This document shows, one piece after another, positions 50,794 to 61,600 of a DNA stretch of 64,000 nt. The stretch comes from Nocardia cyriacigeorgica (GTDB lineage Bacteria > Actinomycetota > Actinomycetes > Mycobacteriales > Mycobacteriaceae). Made by a program: the position numbers and the translations under genes. The notes beneath the pieces are model-generated. The model saw only the letters and a program-made list of their open reading frames with translations. It was not told the DNA's origin and did no database searches. The DNA lies in assembly GCF_005863245.1 (NCBI RefSeq), contig NZ_VBUT01000008.1, positions 248,001 to 312,000 on the forward strand, read 5' to 3'. The number at the start of each line of letters is the position of its first letter. Position 1 is the stretch's first letter.

Positions 50794-52194
50794 ATGCGCC
50801 ATGATCGCCTTCCCGACGGATTCGGGGTGCGGATCGATCCACGGGTACGCGCATACTCCGGGGGACGCATCCTGATCGGAGGAACACCCGCGAGGTTGCT
50901 GCGCCTTGCCCCGGAAGCCGCCGAAATGATCGGCGACGGGTACCTCGAGGTCAACGGCCCGAAGTCCGCCGTCGTTGCCAGGCGGCTGCTCGATTCCGGC
51001 GTGGCCAACCCGCGGCCGCGGCTGCTGCCCTCGCCCGACGACGTCACCATCATCGTGCCGCTGCACAACAACGCCGAGGGTCTGGTGCGGTTGTTGGCGG
51101 CGCTGCGCGGGCACAACGTGATCGTCGTCGACGACGGCTCGGACCGGCCGGTCCGGGTGCCGCCGGTGGCCGATGGCCGCTGCCAGGTCAGCGTGCTTCG
51201 CCATGAGCGCGCGCTCGGCCCGGCGGCCGCGCGCAATGCCGGATTGCGGGCGGCGACAACCGAGTTCGTGGCGTTCCTCGACTCCGATGTGGTGCCGCGC
51301 AGCGGCTGGCTCGAGGTCATGCTCGGGCATTTCAGCGATCCGGAGGTCGCGCTGGTGGCGCCGCGGATCGTCGCGCTGGATCCGGAGTCCAACGCGCTGG
51401 CGCGCTACGAGCACACCCGGTCTTCGCTGGATCTGGGCAGGCGTGAATCGGCCGTGCAGTCGCGCGGGATGGTCTCGTATGTGCCGAGCGCGGCGCTGCT
51501 GGTGCGGCGCGGGGCGCTGCTGGCCGAGGGCGGGTTCGACGAGTCGATGCACGTCGCCGAGGACGTCGACCTGTGCTGGCGGCTGGAGCGGGCGGGCTGG
51601 CGGTTGCGCTACGAGCCCGCCGCGCATGTCGCCCACGATCATCGGGTGTCCTTCCGCGCCTGGTTCAACCGGAAGATGTTCTACGGCACCGGCGCCGCGC
51701 CGCTGGGCGCCAGGCACGCGGGCATGGTGTCGCCGCTGTCGGTGCCGTCGTGGACCATGCTGGCGGCGGTGCTGTTCGGCACGCTGACCCGCTGGGGATT
51801 CGTCGGCGGCGTGCTCACCCTGGTGGCCGCGCTGGGCCGATTGCGCCGCGTCTTCGGCGAACTCGACAATCCCACCCGGATCGCCTCGATCTATCTGGCC
51901 CGCGGCTTCTTCGCCGGACTGTGGCGCCTGGCCTCGGCGATGTGCAGGCACTATTGGCCGGTCACCGTGCTGGCCATGGTGGCCTCCCGGCGGATCCGGC
52001 GCATCGCGGTGACGATGGCGCTGGCCGACGGCCTGGCCGACTGGTTCACCCACCGCGACGCGGGCGGGCTCGATCCCTTGCGCTACATCGCCTTCCGCCG
52101 CATCGACGACATCGCCTACGGCACCGGCCTGTGGCTGGGCGCGTGGCGGGCCCGCAGTATCGAAGCGCTCAAGCCCACCGCACCGCCGCGCTGA
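50794..52194 (+). CDS. mftF: mycofactocin glycosyltransferase
   Basis: A 466-residue family 2 glycosyltransferase that adds the oligoglucose chain to pre-mycofactocin. The N-terminal segment (DRLPDGFGVRIDPRVRAYSG) is typical of MftF. The GT-A domain begins at DVTIIVPLHNNAEGL with VIVVDDGSD, the DxD-type motif LDSDVV, and EDVDLCWRLERAGW. The C-terminal part is hydrophobic and may touch the membrane. ATG 50794 lies 7 nt after TAACAT, so transcription may start at the ATG. A 226-nt gap separates it from mftC, where mftD and mftE would be expected. Confidence 0.95.
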   Translation: MRHDRLPDGFGVRIDPRVRAYSGGRILIGGTPARLLRLAPEAAEMIGDGYLEVNGPKSAVVARRLLDSGVANPRPRLLPSPDDVTIIVPLHNNAEGLVRLLAALRGHNVIVVDDGSDRPVRVPPVADGRCQVSVLRHERALGPAAARNAGLRAATTEFVAFLDSDVVPRSGWLEVMLGHFSDPEVALVAPRIVALDPESNALARYEHTRSSLDLGRRESAVQSRGMVSYVPSAALLVRRGALLAEGGFDESMHVAEDVDLCWRLERAGWRLRYEPAAHVAHDHRVSFRAWFNRKMFYGTGAAPLGARHAGMVSPLSVPSWTMLAAVLFGTLTRWGFVGGVLTLVAALGRLRRVFGELDNPTRIASIYLARGFFAGLWRLASAMCRHYWPVTVLAMVASRRIRRIAVTMALADGLADWFTHRDAGGLDPLRYIAFRRIDDIAYGTGLWLGAWRARSIEALKPTAPPR

Positions 52195-52210
52195 GTGTCG
52201 ATGGATCCGG

Positions 52211-53662
52211 ATGGCTGACACGCTGATCGTCGGCGGTGGCAGCGCGGGTTGTGTGCTCGCCGCCCGGCTGAGCGCCGACCCGGATCATCGAGTGCGACTG
52301 CTGGAAGCCGGGCCGATGTGGAGCTCGCCCGGCGACTTCCCGTCAGGCCTGCGCGACGGCACCGAACTGCCCCTCGACGACGAGGAGCTGCTGTGGCGCT
52401 ACCCGATCCAGTTGACCGCGACGACTACCGCCACTACCGTGCGCGGGCGGGTGATCGGCGGGTCGGGGTCGATCAACGGCTGCTACTTCGTGCGCGCGCC
52501 CGCCGCCGATTTCGCCGCGTGGAGCCGCGAGATCGGCACCGGCGGATGGACTTATGGTGAGCTGCTGGAACCGTTGCGCCGCCTCGAACACGATCACGAC
52601 TTCGGCGAGCGGCCCGGTCACGGCGACGCCGGGCCCATCCCGGTGCGCCGCCCGGCCACCGGCACCCCGCTGAGCGAAGCGTTCGTGGCGGCGGCTGCGG
52701 CGACCGGGTTCAGCGAGATACCGGACCTGAACGCGCCCGACGCTGCGGACAAGGGATTCGGCGCGGTGCCGGCCAATATCGACCGGCGCGCCGGGACGAC
52801 GTTGCGCGTCGGCAGCGCACAGGCTTACCTGCTGCCCGCGCTCACCCGGCCGAACCTCACCGTGTCGGCCGGCACCACCGCGCTCCGGATCCGGTTCCGG
52901 GGGACCAAGGCGGTCGGGGTGGAATGCCTGCGCGCGGGGGTCGCCGAATTCATCGCGGCGGATCGGATCGTGCTGTGCGCGGGCGCGATCGAATCGGCCG
53001 CGCTGCTGCTGCGTTCTGGCATCGGTGACCCGGACCGTCTGCGTGCGCTCGGCATTCCGGTGGTGCAGGCCTTGCCGGTGGGCGACTGGTGCACCGACCA
53101 TCCCGAGATCGGAATCGACTACCGGCACGACGCGCCACACCGTCGTGGCCCGGTGCTCGAATATGTGCTCGAGCTCGGCGATATCGAAATCCGGCCGTAC
53201 ACGATGGCTTTCACACCGGGGGTCAGGCAGTTCGCGCTCGCGTTGATGCGCCCGCACGGGTCAGGGGAGCTGCGGCTACGGTCGGCCGATCCGGCGGACC
53301 CGCCGTGGATCGACCAGCGCTACCTGGAACAGCGCCTGGATCGGGACCGGCTCCGCGAGGCCGTGCGGTTGTCGGCGGAGATCATGGACGCGATGGGGGC
53401 GGTCCCCGAGGAGCCGATACCCACGGTCGTCTCCGATGAATGGCTGACCGCGCATCTGGCCACCTCACAACACCTGTCCGGCACCTGCCGCATGGGCTCG
53501 CCCGACGATCCCCGCGCGGTGGTGGACGGGCGCTGCCGGGTGCACGGCGTGGACGGTCTCGCGGTGGCCGACCTGTCCATCGTCCCGGTGCCGCTGGGCC
53601 GTGGCCCGCAGGCGACCGCGGTGCTGATCGGGGAGCGAGCCGCCGAACTGCTCGCCGGCTGA
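52211..53662 (+). CDS. mftG: mycofactocin-associated GMC oxidoreductase
   Basis: A 483-residue glucose-methanol-choline family flavoprotein: FAD motif LIVGGGSAGCVLAARLS, VIGGSGSINGCYFVRAP, and C-terminal SQHLSGTCRMG, which carries the probable catalytic His, followed by VADLSIVPVPLGRGPQATAV. MftG in mycobacteria re-oxidises mycofactocinol and passes electrons to respiration during alcohol growth. It begins 16 nt after mftF. Assignment follows from the family and the locus. Confidence 0.93.
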   Translation: MADTLIVGGGSAGCVLAARLSADPDHRVRLLEAGPMWSSPGDFPSGLRDGTELPLDDEELLWRYPIQLTATTTATTVRGRVIGGSGSINGCYFVRAPAADFAAWSREIGTGGWTYGELLEPLRRLEHDHDFGERPGHGDAGPIPVRRPATGTPLSEAFVAAAAATGFSEIPDLNAPDAADKGFGAVPANIDRRAGTTLRVGSAQAYLLPALTRPNLTVSAGTTALRIRFRGTKAVGVECLRAGVAEFIAADRIVLCAGAIESAALLLRSGIGDPDRLRALGIPVVQALPVGDWCTDHPEIGIDYRHDAPHRRGPVLEYVLELGDIEIRPYTMAFTPGVRQFALALMRPHGSGELRLRSADPADPPWIDQRYLEQRLDRDRLREAVRLSAEIMDAMGAVPEEPIPTVVSDEWLTAHLATSQHLSGTCRMGSPDDPRAVVDGRCRVHGVDGLAVADLSIVPVPLGRGPQATAVLIGERAAELLAG

Positions 53663-53688
53663 CCCGGCCGCCGTGATGCCGCGTGGCT

Positions 53689-53716
53689 CACACTCACGGG
53701 GCGGGCGTGACGTGTG
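53689..53716 (+). terminator. possible weak terminator after mftG
   Basis: CACAC and CACG pair with CGTG and GTGTG around a 7-nt loop, with bulges. It starts 26 nt after the mftG stop. There is no T tract. Confidence 0.35.
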
Positions 53717-53794
53717 TGACCTGCCGGACAAACCTGATCATCCGCCGATGGTTGCCGGTACCCGCCGGTACAGTTTGTCGTAGGTGAAAGGCAA

Positions 53795-55156
53795 ATGGTC
53801 AGCAATCTTGCGGGTGGTCGCCCCTCGCGGCATGGAGTAGAACCTGGCACGCAGCTCGGTGCACTGGAAGCCTATGCCGCTCAGGCGCATGGTTATCTCG
53901 GTGCCGGTGGCGAGCGGCTGTCCCGGCTCGCCGGTCTGTTGCGGCCCGCGGTGCTCGAATCGTGGTTGCGCAGTGTTCGCGGTGGCATCGATCCGATGGA
54001 CGTCGTCGACGGTCGCGGGCTGCGCGGCGCCGACCTCCAGCGCTACCGCGACGCCCATCCGATGGCCGCCCTGATGCCGTTGATCGACAAGCTGCTCGTC
54101 GAGGACGCCGCCCGGACCGGGTTGATCGTCGTGGTCGCCGACCAGTTCGGGCGGGTGCTGTCGGTGCACGGCGACGCCGAGCGGATCAGCGCCGCCGCCG
54201 AGATCGGGTTGCGCGCGGGCGACGACCTGAGCGAGCGCCGCATCGGCACCAACGCCGTCGGCATGGTGGTGCGCACCGGGCGTGCCGCCTGGATCCACGG
54301 CCCGGAACACTTCCTGCACCGCATGCATCAGCTCACCGGTGCCGCCGCCCCCGTGCACGATCCGGATGGCCGGCTGGTCGGCGTGCTGATGATCGCCGGG
54401 GGAGTGCGGGTGGCCCGGCCCGAGATCCTTGCCCTGGTGAAGGCGGCGGCCACGGCTGCGGAGATGGATCTACTGCTGACCGCCATGCGGGCGGATCGAC
54501 ACGCTCCCGCCGTCCGGGAACGGGAGCGGCCGCCGGACCGGGGCAGGCTCGGTCTGGATGTCCTCGGCCTGGGCCAGCCGCAGCTGAGCATCGCCGGGAA
54601 GCGGGTGCCGCTCTCGCAACGTCACGCCGAGATCCTGCTGCTGCTCACCGAGCACCCCGAAGGGCTCGGCGCGGATCATCTGGCCCTGCTGCTCGACGAC
54701 ACCGATCTGGACAACGGCACCATCCGCGCCGCCATGTCCCGGCTGCGCACGGTGGTCGGGCCCGAGGTGTTCGGTTCCCGGCCGTACCGGCTGAAGGTGC
54801 CGGTGGCCACCGATATCGACTTCCTGCGCGCCGCCCTCGACTCCGGTGACGTGGACGCTGCGCTGCGGTTGTACGCGGGCCCGGTGCTGCCGCGCTCGAA
54901 CGCGCCCGGCATCGTGGATCTGCGCGATGAGCTGCGGGTTCGGTTGCGGACCTCGGTGCTGGATTCGCGCGATCCTGCCGCGCTGCGGCGCTGGACCGCC
55001 ACCGCCGAGGGGCGCGACGACGCCGCCGCGTGGGTCGCCTACCGCTCGACCGTCGACCGCGATTCGCCGCTGTTCGCCCAGATCGAGGCCAAGATCCGGG
55101 TGCTCGATCGGCGCCTGGGCGCGGATGCAACGCAGATGCAACGTTTCGGCTCATAG
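53795..55156 (+). CDS. GAF domain regulator with C-terminal winged helix
   Basis: A 453-residue cytoplasmic regulator. Residues about 50-220 resemble the N-terminal sensor of AcoR-type activators (ESWLRSVRGGIDP, LIVVVADQFGRVLS and ERRIGTNAVGMVVRTG). The AAA+ and FIS parts of AcoR are missing. Residues about 270-350 look like a winged helix (LSQRHAEILLLLTEHPEGLG, RAAMSRLRTVVGP), followed by a helical tail. Actinobacterial proteins of this layout control alcohol or aldehyde metabolism in several cases, which would fit its place after mftG; this link is inference. ATG 53795 has AAAGG upstream. Confidence 0.75.
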   Translation: MVSNLAGGRPSRHGVEPGTQLGALEAYAAQAHGYLGAGGERLSRLAGLLRPAVLESWLRSVRGGIDPMDVVDGRGLRGADLQRYRDAHPMAALMPLIDKLLVEDAARTGLIVVVADQFGRVLSVHGDAERISAAAEIGLRAGDDLSERRIGTNAVGMVVRTGRAAWIHGPEHFLHRMHQLTGAAAPVHDPDGRLVGVLMIAGGVRVARPEILALVKAAATAAEMDLLLTAMRADRHAPAVRERERPPDRGRLGLDVLGLGQPQLSIAGKRVPLSQRHAEILLLLTEHPEGLGADHLALLLDDTDLDNGTIRAAMSRLRTVVGPEVFGSRPYRLKVPVATDIDFLRAALDSGDVDAALRLYAGPVLPRSNAPGIVDLRDELRVRLRTSVLDSRDPAALRRWTATAEGRDDAAAWVAYRSTVDRDSPLFAQIEAKIRVLDRRLGADATQMQRFGS

Positions 55157-55665
55157 TCTGCCCATCTGAAAGTGCGATAGCTCACATGCGCGGGGCGCAG
55201 CTGATCGCGGGTAGAAAGCTGCCCCGAGCCGGTCGCACCGGGGGTCATCTGGACGCTTGTCCGATATTTTTAGAGCAATTAGTTCCTTTTTATTTCGACC
55301 TGGCCTAGTGTTCGCAATACGTGGATGACATCCATGTGACGTAGCTGACATCCCGCCGTTATCGAATCCGTGGCGGCAGTGAAGTTGGAGGAAAGATCAC
55401 TAGCTAGGCACTTCGTCCCCGTTCCGGGCACCGCGACCCTCCAGGCGCAGGCTCCGGACGGCACGGCGGCGGCCCACGGTCGCCGATTCCAGTTCACGCA
55501 CATCTGTCGAATACGCGCGACCGCCCAGACGAGCGACGCGTGTAATTCGCCCACACCTCATGCGGTAGCCGCCAGCGCCCGGGACTCCGACCCGCCGCGC
55601 AGGCTTATTCGTGCTGCCCAAAAGCATTCGGCCAGCCGTTAATTCGCCATTTCGAGGAGGCTCTG
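55157..55665 (+). promoter_or_regulatory. 509-bp NRPS upstream region with direct repeats
   Basis: No convincing gene was found. A stretch at about 55260-55295 is much richer in A/T than its surroundings. TGACATCC occurs twice, at 55326-55333 and 55346-55353, 20 bp apart, the first overlapping the dyad TGGAT-GAC-ATCCA (55322-55334). These are candidate regulator sites for the NRPS operon. No convincing iron box was seen. Confidence 0.4.
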
Positions 55666-58600
55666 GTGCACGGTACGGAGTTGGGTGGACCCAGCGCGCG
55701 GAAGCAGGAAACGCTGCATACCGAGGCGCGAACATCCGCGCCGGCCCGCTTCCCGCTCGCACCCGCGCAGCTGGGGGTCTGGTACGCACAGCTGCTCGAT
55801 CCGCAGGTGCCGATCAATGTGGCGCAGTACGTCGACGTGCGTGGTGCGGTGGATGCCGAACTGTTGCAAGAGGTTTCGATCGAGGCGGCGCGCGAGTACG
55901 AATCGGTGCTCGTCCGGATCGGCGAATCCGACGGGGTGCCGTATCAGTGGGTCGATTCGGAGGCCTCGGTCGATATTCCGCTGATCGACTTCCGCTCACA
56001 CCCCGATCCCATTGCCGCGGCGAACGAATGGATGCGGGCCGAATCCAGTACGCCGGTGGATCTGCTGCACGATCAGCTCTTCGCGGGCGCGCTGCTGCGG
56101 GTCGAGGACGACCGCCATTTCTGGTATCTACGCGCGCATCACATCATCCTCGACGGGTTCGGCGCGCTGACCAACACCATGCGGGTGGCCGAGCGCTACA
56201 CCGCGCGGATGCTCGGACGCGAGCCGGAGCCGGTTTCGCCGGCCTCCCTGGCGACGCTGGTCGAGGGTGAGCACGCCTACCGCGACAGCTCCCGCTTCGG
56301 CACCGATCGCACGCACTGGGCCGAGCGGGTGGCCGGACTGGATGCACCGACCAGCCTCGACGGCCGGACCGCGCCGCGCGCCGCGTCCAACCTCATCGCC
56401 GGACGGCCGTTGCCCGAGGCGCTCACCGAGCGGTTGAACACCCTGGCCGCGAGCCAGGATTCGACGCCGGCGGTGGTGCTGCTGGCCGCCTTCGCCGCCT
56501 ATCTCGGCCGGCTCACCGACCGTGACGACGCCGTGCTCAGCCTGCCGGTGACCGCCCGCACCACCGCGGTGATGCGCCGTTCGGCCGGCATGCTGTCCAA
56601 CATCGTGCCCTTGCGGCTGTCCACCGGCGGCAGCTGGGGCGAGCTGCTGCACGCCACGCGGGTGGAGGTCGCGGGCGCGCTGCGGCATCAGCGCTACCGG
56701 GCCGAGGACATCCGCCGCGACGCCGAGCACGACGGGCTCCCGGCCCGGCGCGCCCTGTTCGGCCCGCTGGCCAACATCATGCTGTTCCGCAGCGACCTCA
56801 CCCTCGGCACGGCGGCCGGCCAGTACCGCGTGCTGTCCACCGGTCCGGTGGAGGATCTGAGCCTCAACGTCTACTACGGCGAACGCGACCGGGTGCACGT
56901 CGACTTCGAGGCCAACCCCAACCTGTACGACGCCGACGACATCGCCCGCCACCACGCCCGCTTCATCGGCTACCTGGACCGGCTGCTCGCCACCGACCTG
57001 GACGTCGCGCTGGCCGCGGTGGAGGTCGCCACCGAGCTGGAGCTGGAGGTCAGCACCAAGATCTGGAACGCCACCGACCATCCGGTGGACCCGCGCGCCA
57101 CGCTGGTGTCGATGTTCGAGGCGCAGGTGGCGCGCACCCCGGACGCGGTCGCCCTGCGCTTCGCCGGCACCCCCGACCTGACCTACGCGCAGCTCGCCGA
57201 ATGGGCGAATCGGCTGGCCAGGGCGCTGATCGCGCGCGGGGTGGGGCCGGAGTCGCTGGTGGGGCTGCATATCCGGCGCTCACCGGACCTGGTGGTCGCC
57301 ATGTACGCGGTGATCGCCGCGGGCGCCGCCTATGTGCCGCTGGATCCGGACCATCCGGCCGACCGCACCGCGCATATCGTCGCGACCGCGCGTCCGGCCT
57401 GTGTGCTCACCGCGGGGGACCGGCCGGATCTGGCCGACGCAGCGGTGCCGGTGCTCGAACTGGACGGGCTGGACGCCGACGTCCCCGCGGGCCCCGTCTG
57501 GGACCGGGAACGCCGTACCGCGCTGCGCCCGGACCATCCGGCTTACGTGATCTTCACCTCCGGCTCTACCGGTAAACCCAAGGGCGTGGTGGTCTCGCAT
57601 GCGGCCATCGTGAATCGGCTGGTGTGGATGCAGAGCGCCTACCGGCTCGCCCCTGCCGATGTGGTGTTGCAGAAGACTCCGGCCACCTTCGATGTATCGG
57701 TCTGGGAATTCTTCTGGCCGTTGCAGATCGGCGCGACGCTGGTGCTGGCCCAGCCGGACGGGCACCGCGACCCCGCCTACCTGCGCGCGGTGATCGCCGA
57801 ATACCACGTCACCACCGCACATTTCGTGCCGTCGATGCTCGAGGTCTTCCTGGCGCATCAGGACATGAGTGCCGTGACCTCGCTGCGCACGGTGTTCGCT
57901 TCCGGCGAGGCGCTACCCGCCTCGCTCGCCCAGCGGCTACGGGTGCTGACCGGCGCCCGGCTGCACAACCTGTACGGTCCGACCGAAGCGGCGGTGGACG
58001 TCACCTTCCACGAGGTGACCGACGCCGATACCGTTTCGGTGCCGATCGGCGCCCCGGTGTTCAACACCCGGGTCTACGCGCTGGATTCGCGGTTGCGTCC
58101 GGTACCGGTCGGGGCGCCGGGTGAGCTGTATCTGTCGGGGGTACAGCTCGCCCGGGGATATGCCGGCGCGCCCGGCTTGACGGCGGGCAGGTTCGTCGCC
58201 GACCCGTTCGCCGCGGACCCAGGGCAGCGGATGTACCGCACCGGTGATGTGGTGCGCTGGACGACCAACGGTGAACTGGAATATCTCGGTCGCACCGATT
58301 TCCAGGTCAAGCTGCGCGGGCTGCGGATCGAGCCGGGCGAGATCGAGGCCGTGCTCGCCACGGTGGACTCGGTGGTGCGGGCGGTGGTCGTGGTGCGCAA
58401 TGACCACGGCGTCGGCGAACAGCTGGTGGCCTACGTTGTGGAGGCCGAACCGGACACGGTGACCCCGGAGCAGCTGCGGGCCGCCGCCGCGCGGGCGCTG
58501 CCCGGCTATATGGTGCCCGCCGCGTACGTGGTGCTGGACGCGCTGCCGGTCAATGCCTCCGGCAAATTGGACCGGGCCGCACTACCCGCACCGCAACGCG

Positions 58601-61600
58601 GCACCGCGGAGTACTCCGCGCCCGCGACGCCTGTGGAGCAGGCGGTGGCCGGGGTGTTCACCGAGCTGCTCGGACAGCAGCGGATCGGCCGCGACGACGA
58701 CTTCTTCGCCCTCGGCGGCAACAGTCTCATCGCCACCCAGGTGGCGGCCCGGCTCGGCGCCGACCTCGGCTGCCGGCTCGGGGTGCGCGAACTGTTCGCG
58801 GCGTCCACGGTGGCGGGGCTGGCCGAGCTGATCGAGCAGCGTGCCGAGTCCGGTGCGCTCGCGCCGCTGTACGCGCGGCCGCGGCCGGAGTATGTGCCGC
58901 TCTCGCCCGCGCAGCAGCGGATCTGGTTCCTCAACCGGTTCGAGGGCGCGAGCGCGGGCTACAACATGCCGTTCGTGGTGCGGCTGCGCGGCGCTGTGGA
59001 CCTGTCCGCGCTCGGTGCCGCGCTGGGCGACCTGGTCGAACGGCACGAGGTGCTGCGCACGGTCTTCCCGGCGACACCGCCCGGGGTGGACGCCGCCGGG
59101 TCGGCCGCCCACCAGGTGGTGCTGGAACCGGCACAATTCGAGGTGGCGGTCGAGACGATCGCGGCGGCCGATCTGGACCGTGAGCTGGCGGCGTTCGCGT
59201 CGGAGGGTTTCGATCTCGAGCGCGAGATACCGTTCCGCGCGCGCATTTTCGAGGTGGACGACGACAGCGTCGCCCTGGCCGTCGTCGTGCACCACGTCGC
59301 CGCGGACGGGCTCTCGCTGCGGGTCCTGGCGCGCGACGTGATGGGCGCCTACACCGCCCGCAGCGAAGGCGCCGCACCGGCAATGCCGCCTTTGACGGTG
59401 CAGTACGCCGACTACAGCATGTGGCAGCGCGAGCTGCTCGGCTCGGCCGCCGACCCGGCCGCACCGCTGGGACGTCAGCTGGACTTCTGGACCACCACGC
59501 TGGCCGGTGCCCCCGACCTGATCGAGCTCCCTGCCGATCGGCCGCGCCCGGCCGTCGCCTCCGCGCGCGGCGCCACCCACCGGTTCGAGATCCCCGCCGA
59601 GCTGTACACCGCGCTCACCGAAATCGCGCGCACGCACCAGGTATCGACGTTCATGGTGCTGCACGCCGGGTTCGCGGCGCTGCTGTCGCGGCTCGGCGGT
59701 GCCGACGACATCGTGATCGGCACTCCCGTCGCGGGCCGTGGTGACCGCGCCCTCGACGACCTGATCGGCATGTTCGTCAACACCCTGCCGCTGCGCGTCG
59801 TCATCGACCCCACCGGCACCGTCGAACGCCTGTTCGCCCAGGTCAAAGCGGCCGACCTGGCGGCCTTCGCACACGCCGACCTGCCGTTCGAGCAGCTCGT
59901 CGAAGCCATCAACCCGGCCCGGTCGCAAGCCCGCCACCCACTGTTCCAGGTGCTGTTCTCCTTCGACAACACGGGCGACATCAGCTTCGAACTCCCCGGT
60001 ATCGCGGCGCGGACAAGTACCCTGGACACCGGCGTGACCAAGTTCGATCTGCAACTCACGGTCACCGATCGCCTCGGCGGGGCCGGACTCAGGGAAGGTC
60101 CGGCGCCGACCGGGGTGCCCGCCGAATTCACCTACGCTACCGATCTTTTCGACGCGGAAACCATCGCGGACTACGCGCGCCTGCTGCTGCGCGTGCTGCG
60201 GGGAATCGTCGCAGAAACCGGCCGCGCAGTAGCGGATATTCCACTGCTGGACGCTACCGAACAACGCCGCGTGCTCGCTGCGGGCGACGCGACGGCAGAC
60301 CTTCCGCAGCGGCGCGCGATCGCCGGGCTGGGTCGAGTGCGGGTCGAGCGGTCGCCGAAACCCGCTGTTCCCGAGGGCCACACAGCCGCGACCGGCAGTG
60401 TCGGCGGCCACCGCGCCGAATTCCGCTACCCGCCAGAGGCTGTCGACGCGCCCGCTGCCGCCTCCATCGGCGCAGCTGCCGTCGCCGCACGGCTCGACGC
60501 CGCACCCGACGAGGCAGCATCGGTCGACGCCGCATCGGTCGACGCCGCATCAGCCGACGCAGCATCGGTCGACGCAGCGGCTGCCGCGGCTGCCGGCCCG
60601 GGCGAGACCGCCTGCGCCATCTCGGATATCGACGCCGACCTCGCCACTGCGATCACCGCTCATACCTGCGGCGCGCCGGTCTGGTCCGCGCACAACCAGA
60701 TTCCTGACACGGTGGGCGAGTCCACCGTGCTCGACGCGTTCGCGCATCATGCCGAGCACATGCCGGATGCCGTCGCCGTCATCGACGGCGACCGGCAGCT
60801 GACCTACGCCGAACTCGCCGCACGCGTCAACCGGCTGGCGCGCCGCCTCATCGCCGCCGGTGTCGGCCCGGAAAGACTTGTTGCGCTGGGTATGCCACGC
60901 TCGGCCGACTTCGTGACCGCCGCGTACGCCGTGCTCACCGCCGGCGGCGGGTATGTGCCGCTCGATCCCGAGCAGCCTGCCGCGCGCATCGGGCAGGTGC
61001 TGGAGACGGCACATCCGGTGTGCGTGCTGGTCAGCTCATGCGACCCCTGGACCGCCACAGATGTTCCCGTGCTGACCGTCGACGACGAGCTCACGGAGTA
61101 CCCGACCGCGCCGGTCACCGATGCGGAGCGGCTCGCGCCGCTGCGGTCGGCGCACACCGCCTACGTCATCTTCACCTCCGGCTCCACCGGACGTCCCAAG
61201 GGCGTGGCCGTGCAACACACGTCGGTGATCAACCAGATCGATTGGATCACCGCGGAATACGACATCACCGCCGACGATGTGATCCTGTTCAAGACGCCCG
61301 CCACCTTCGACGTCTCGGTGTGGGAGCTGTTCGCGCCGACGGCGGTGGGTGCCCGGCTGGTCGTCGCCGAACCCGGCGGGCACCGCGACGCCCGCTATCT
61401 GGCCGACACCATCGCGGCGCATCGGGTGACCATGACGTCCTTCGTGCCGTCGATGCTGACGGTCTTCGCCGAGACCGCGCCCGCCGAAGCGCTGGTCTCG
61501 CTGCGCACGGTGCTGGTGGCCGGTGAGGCCATGACCGGTGCGGCAGCCGCCGCGTTCGCCGCGGTGGGTTCCGCCGACCTGCACAACCTCTACGGGCCAA

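Noticed and set aside
55200..55400. IdeR/DmdR iron box upstream of the NRPS
   Set aside because: No stretch matched the 19-bp consensus well; the closest candidate matched fewer than half the positions.
55370..55642. 90-codon open frame before the NRPS
   Set aside because: Atypical composition, no recognisable domain, and it ends just before the NRPS ribosome-binding site; treated as non-coding.
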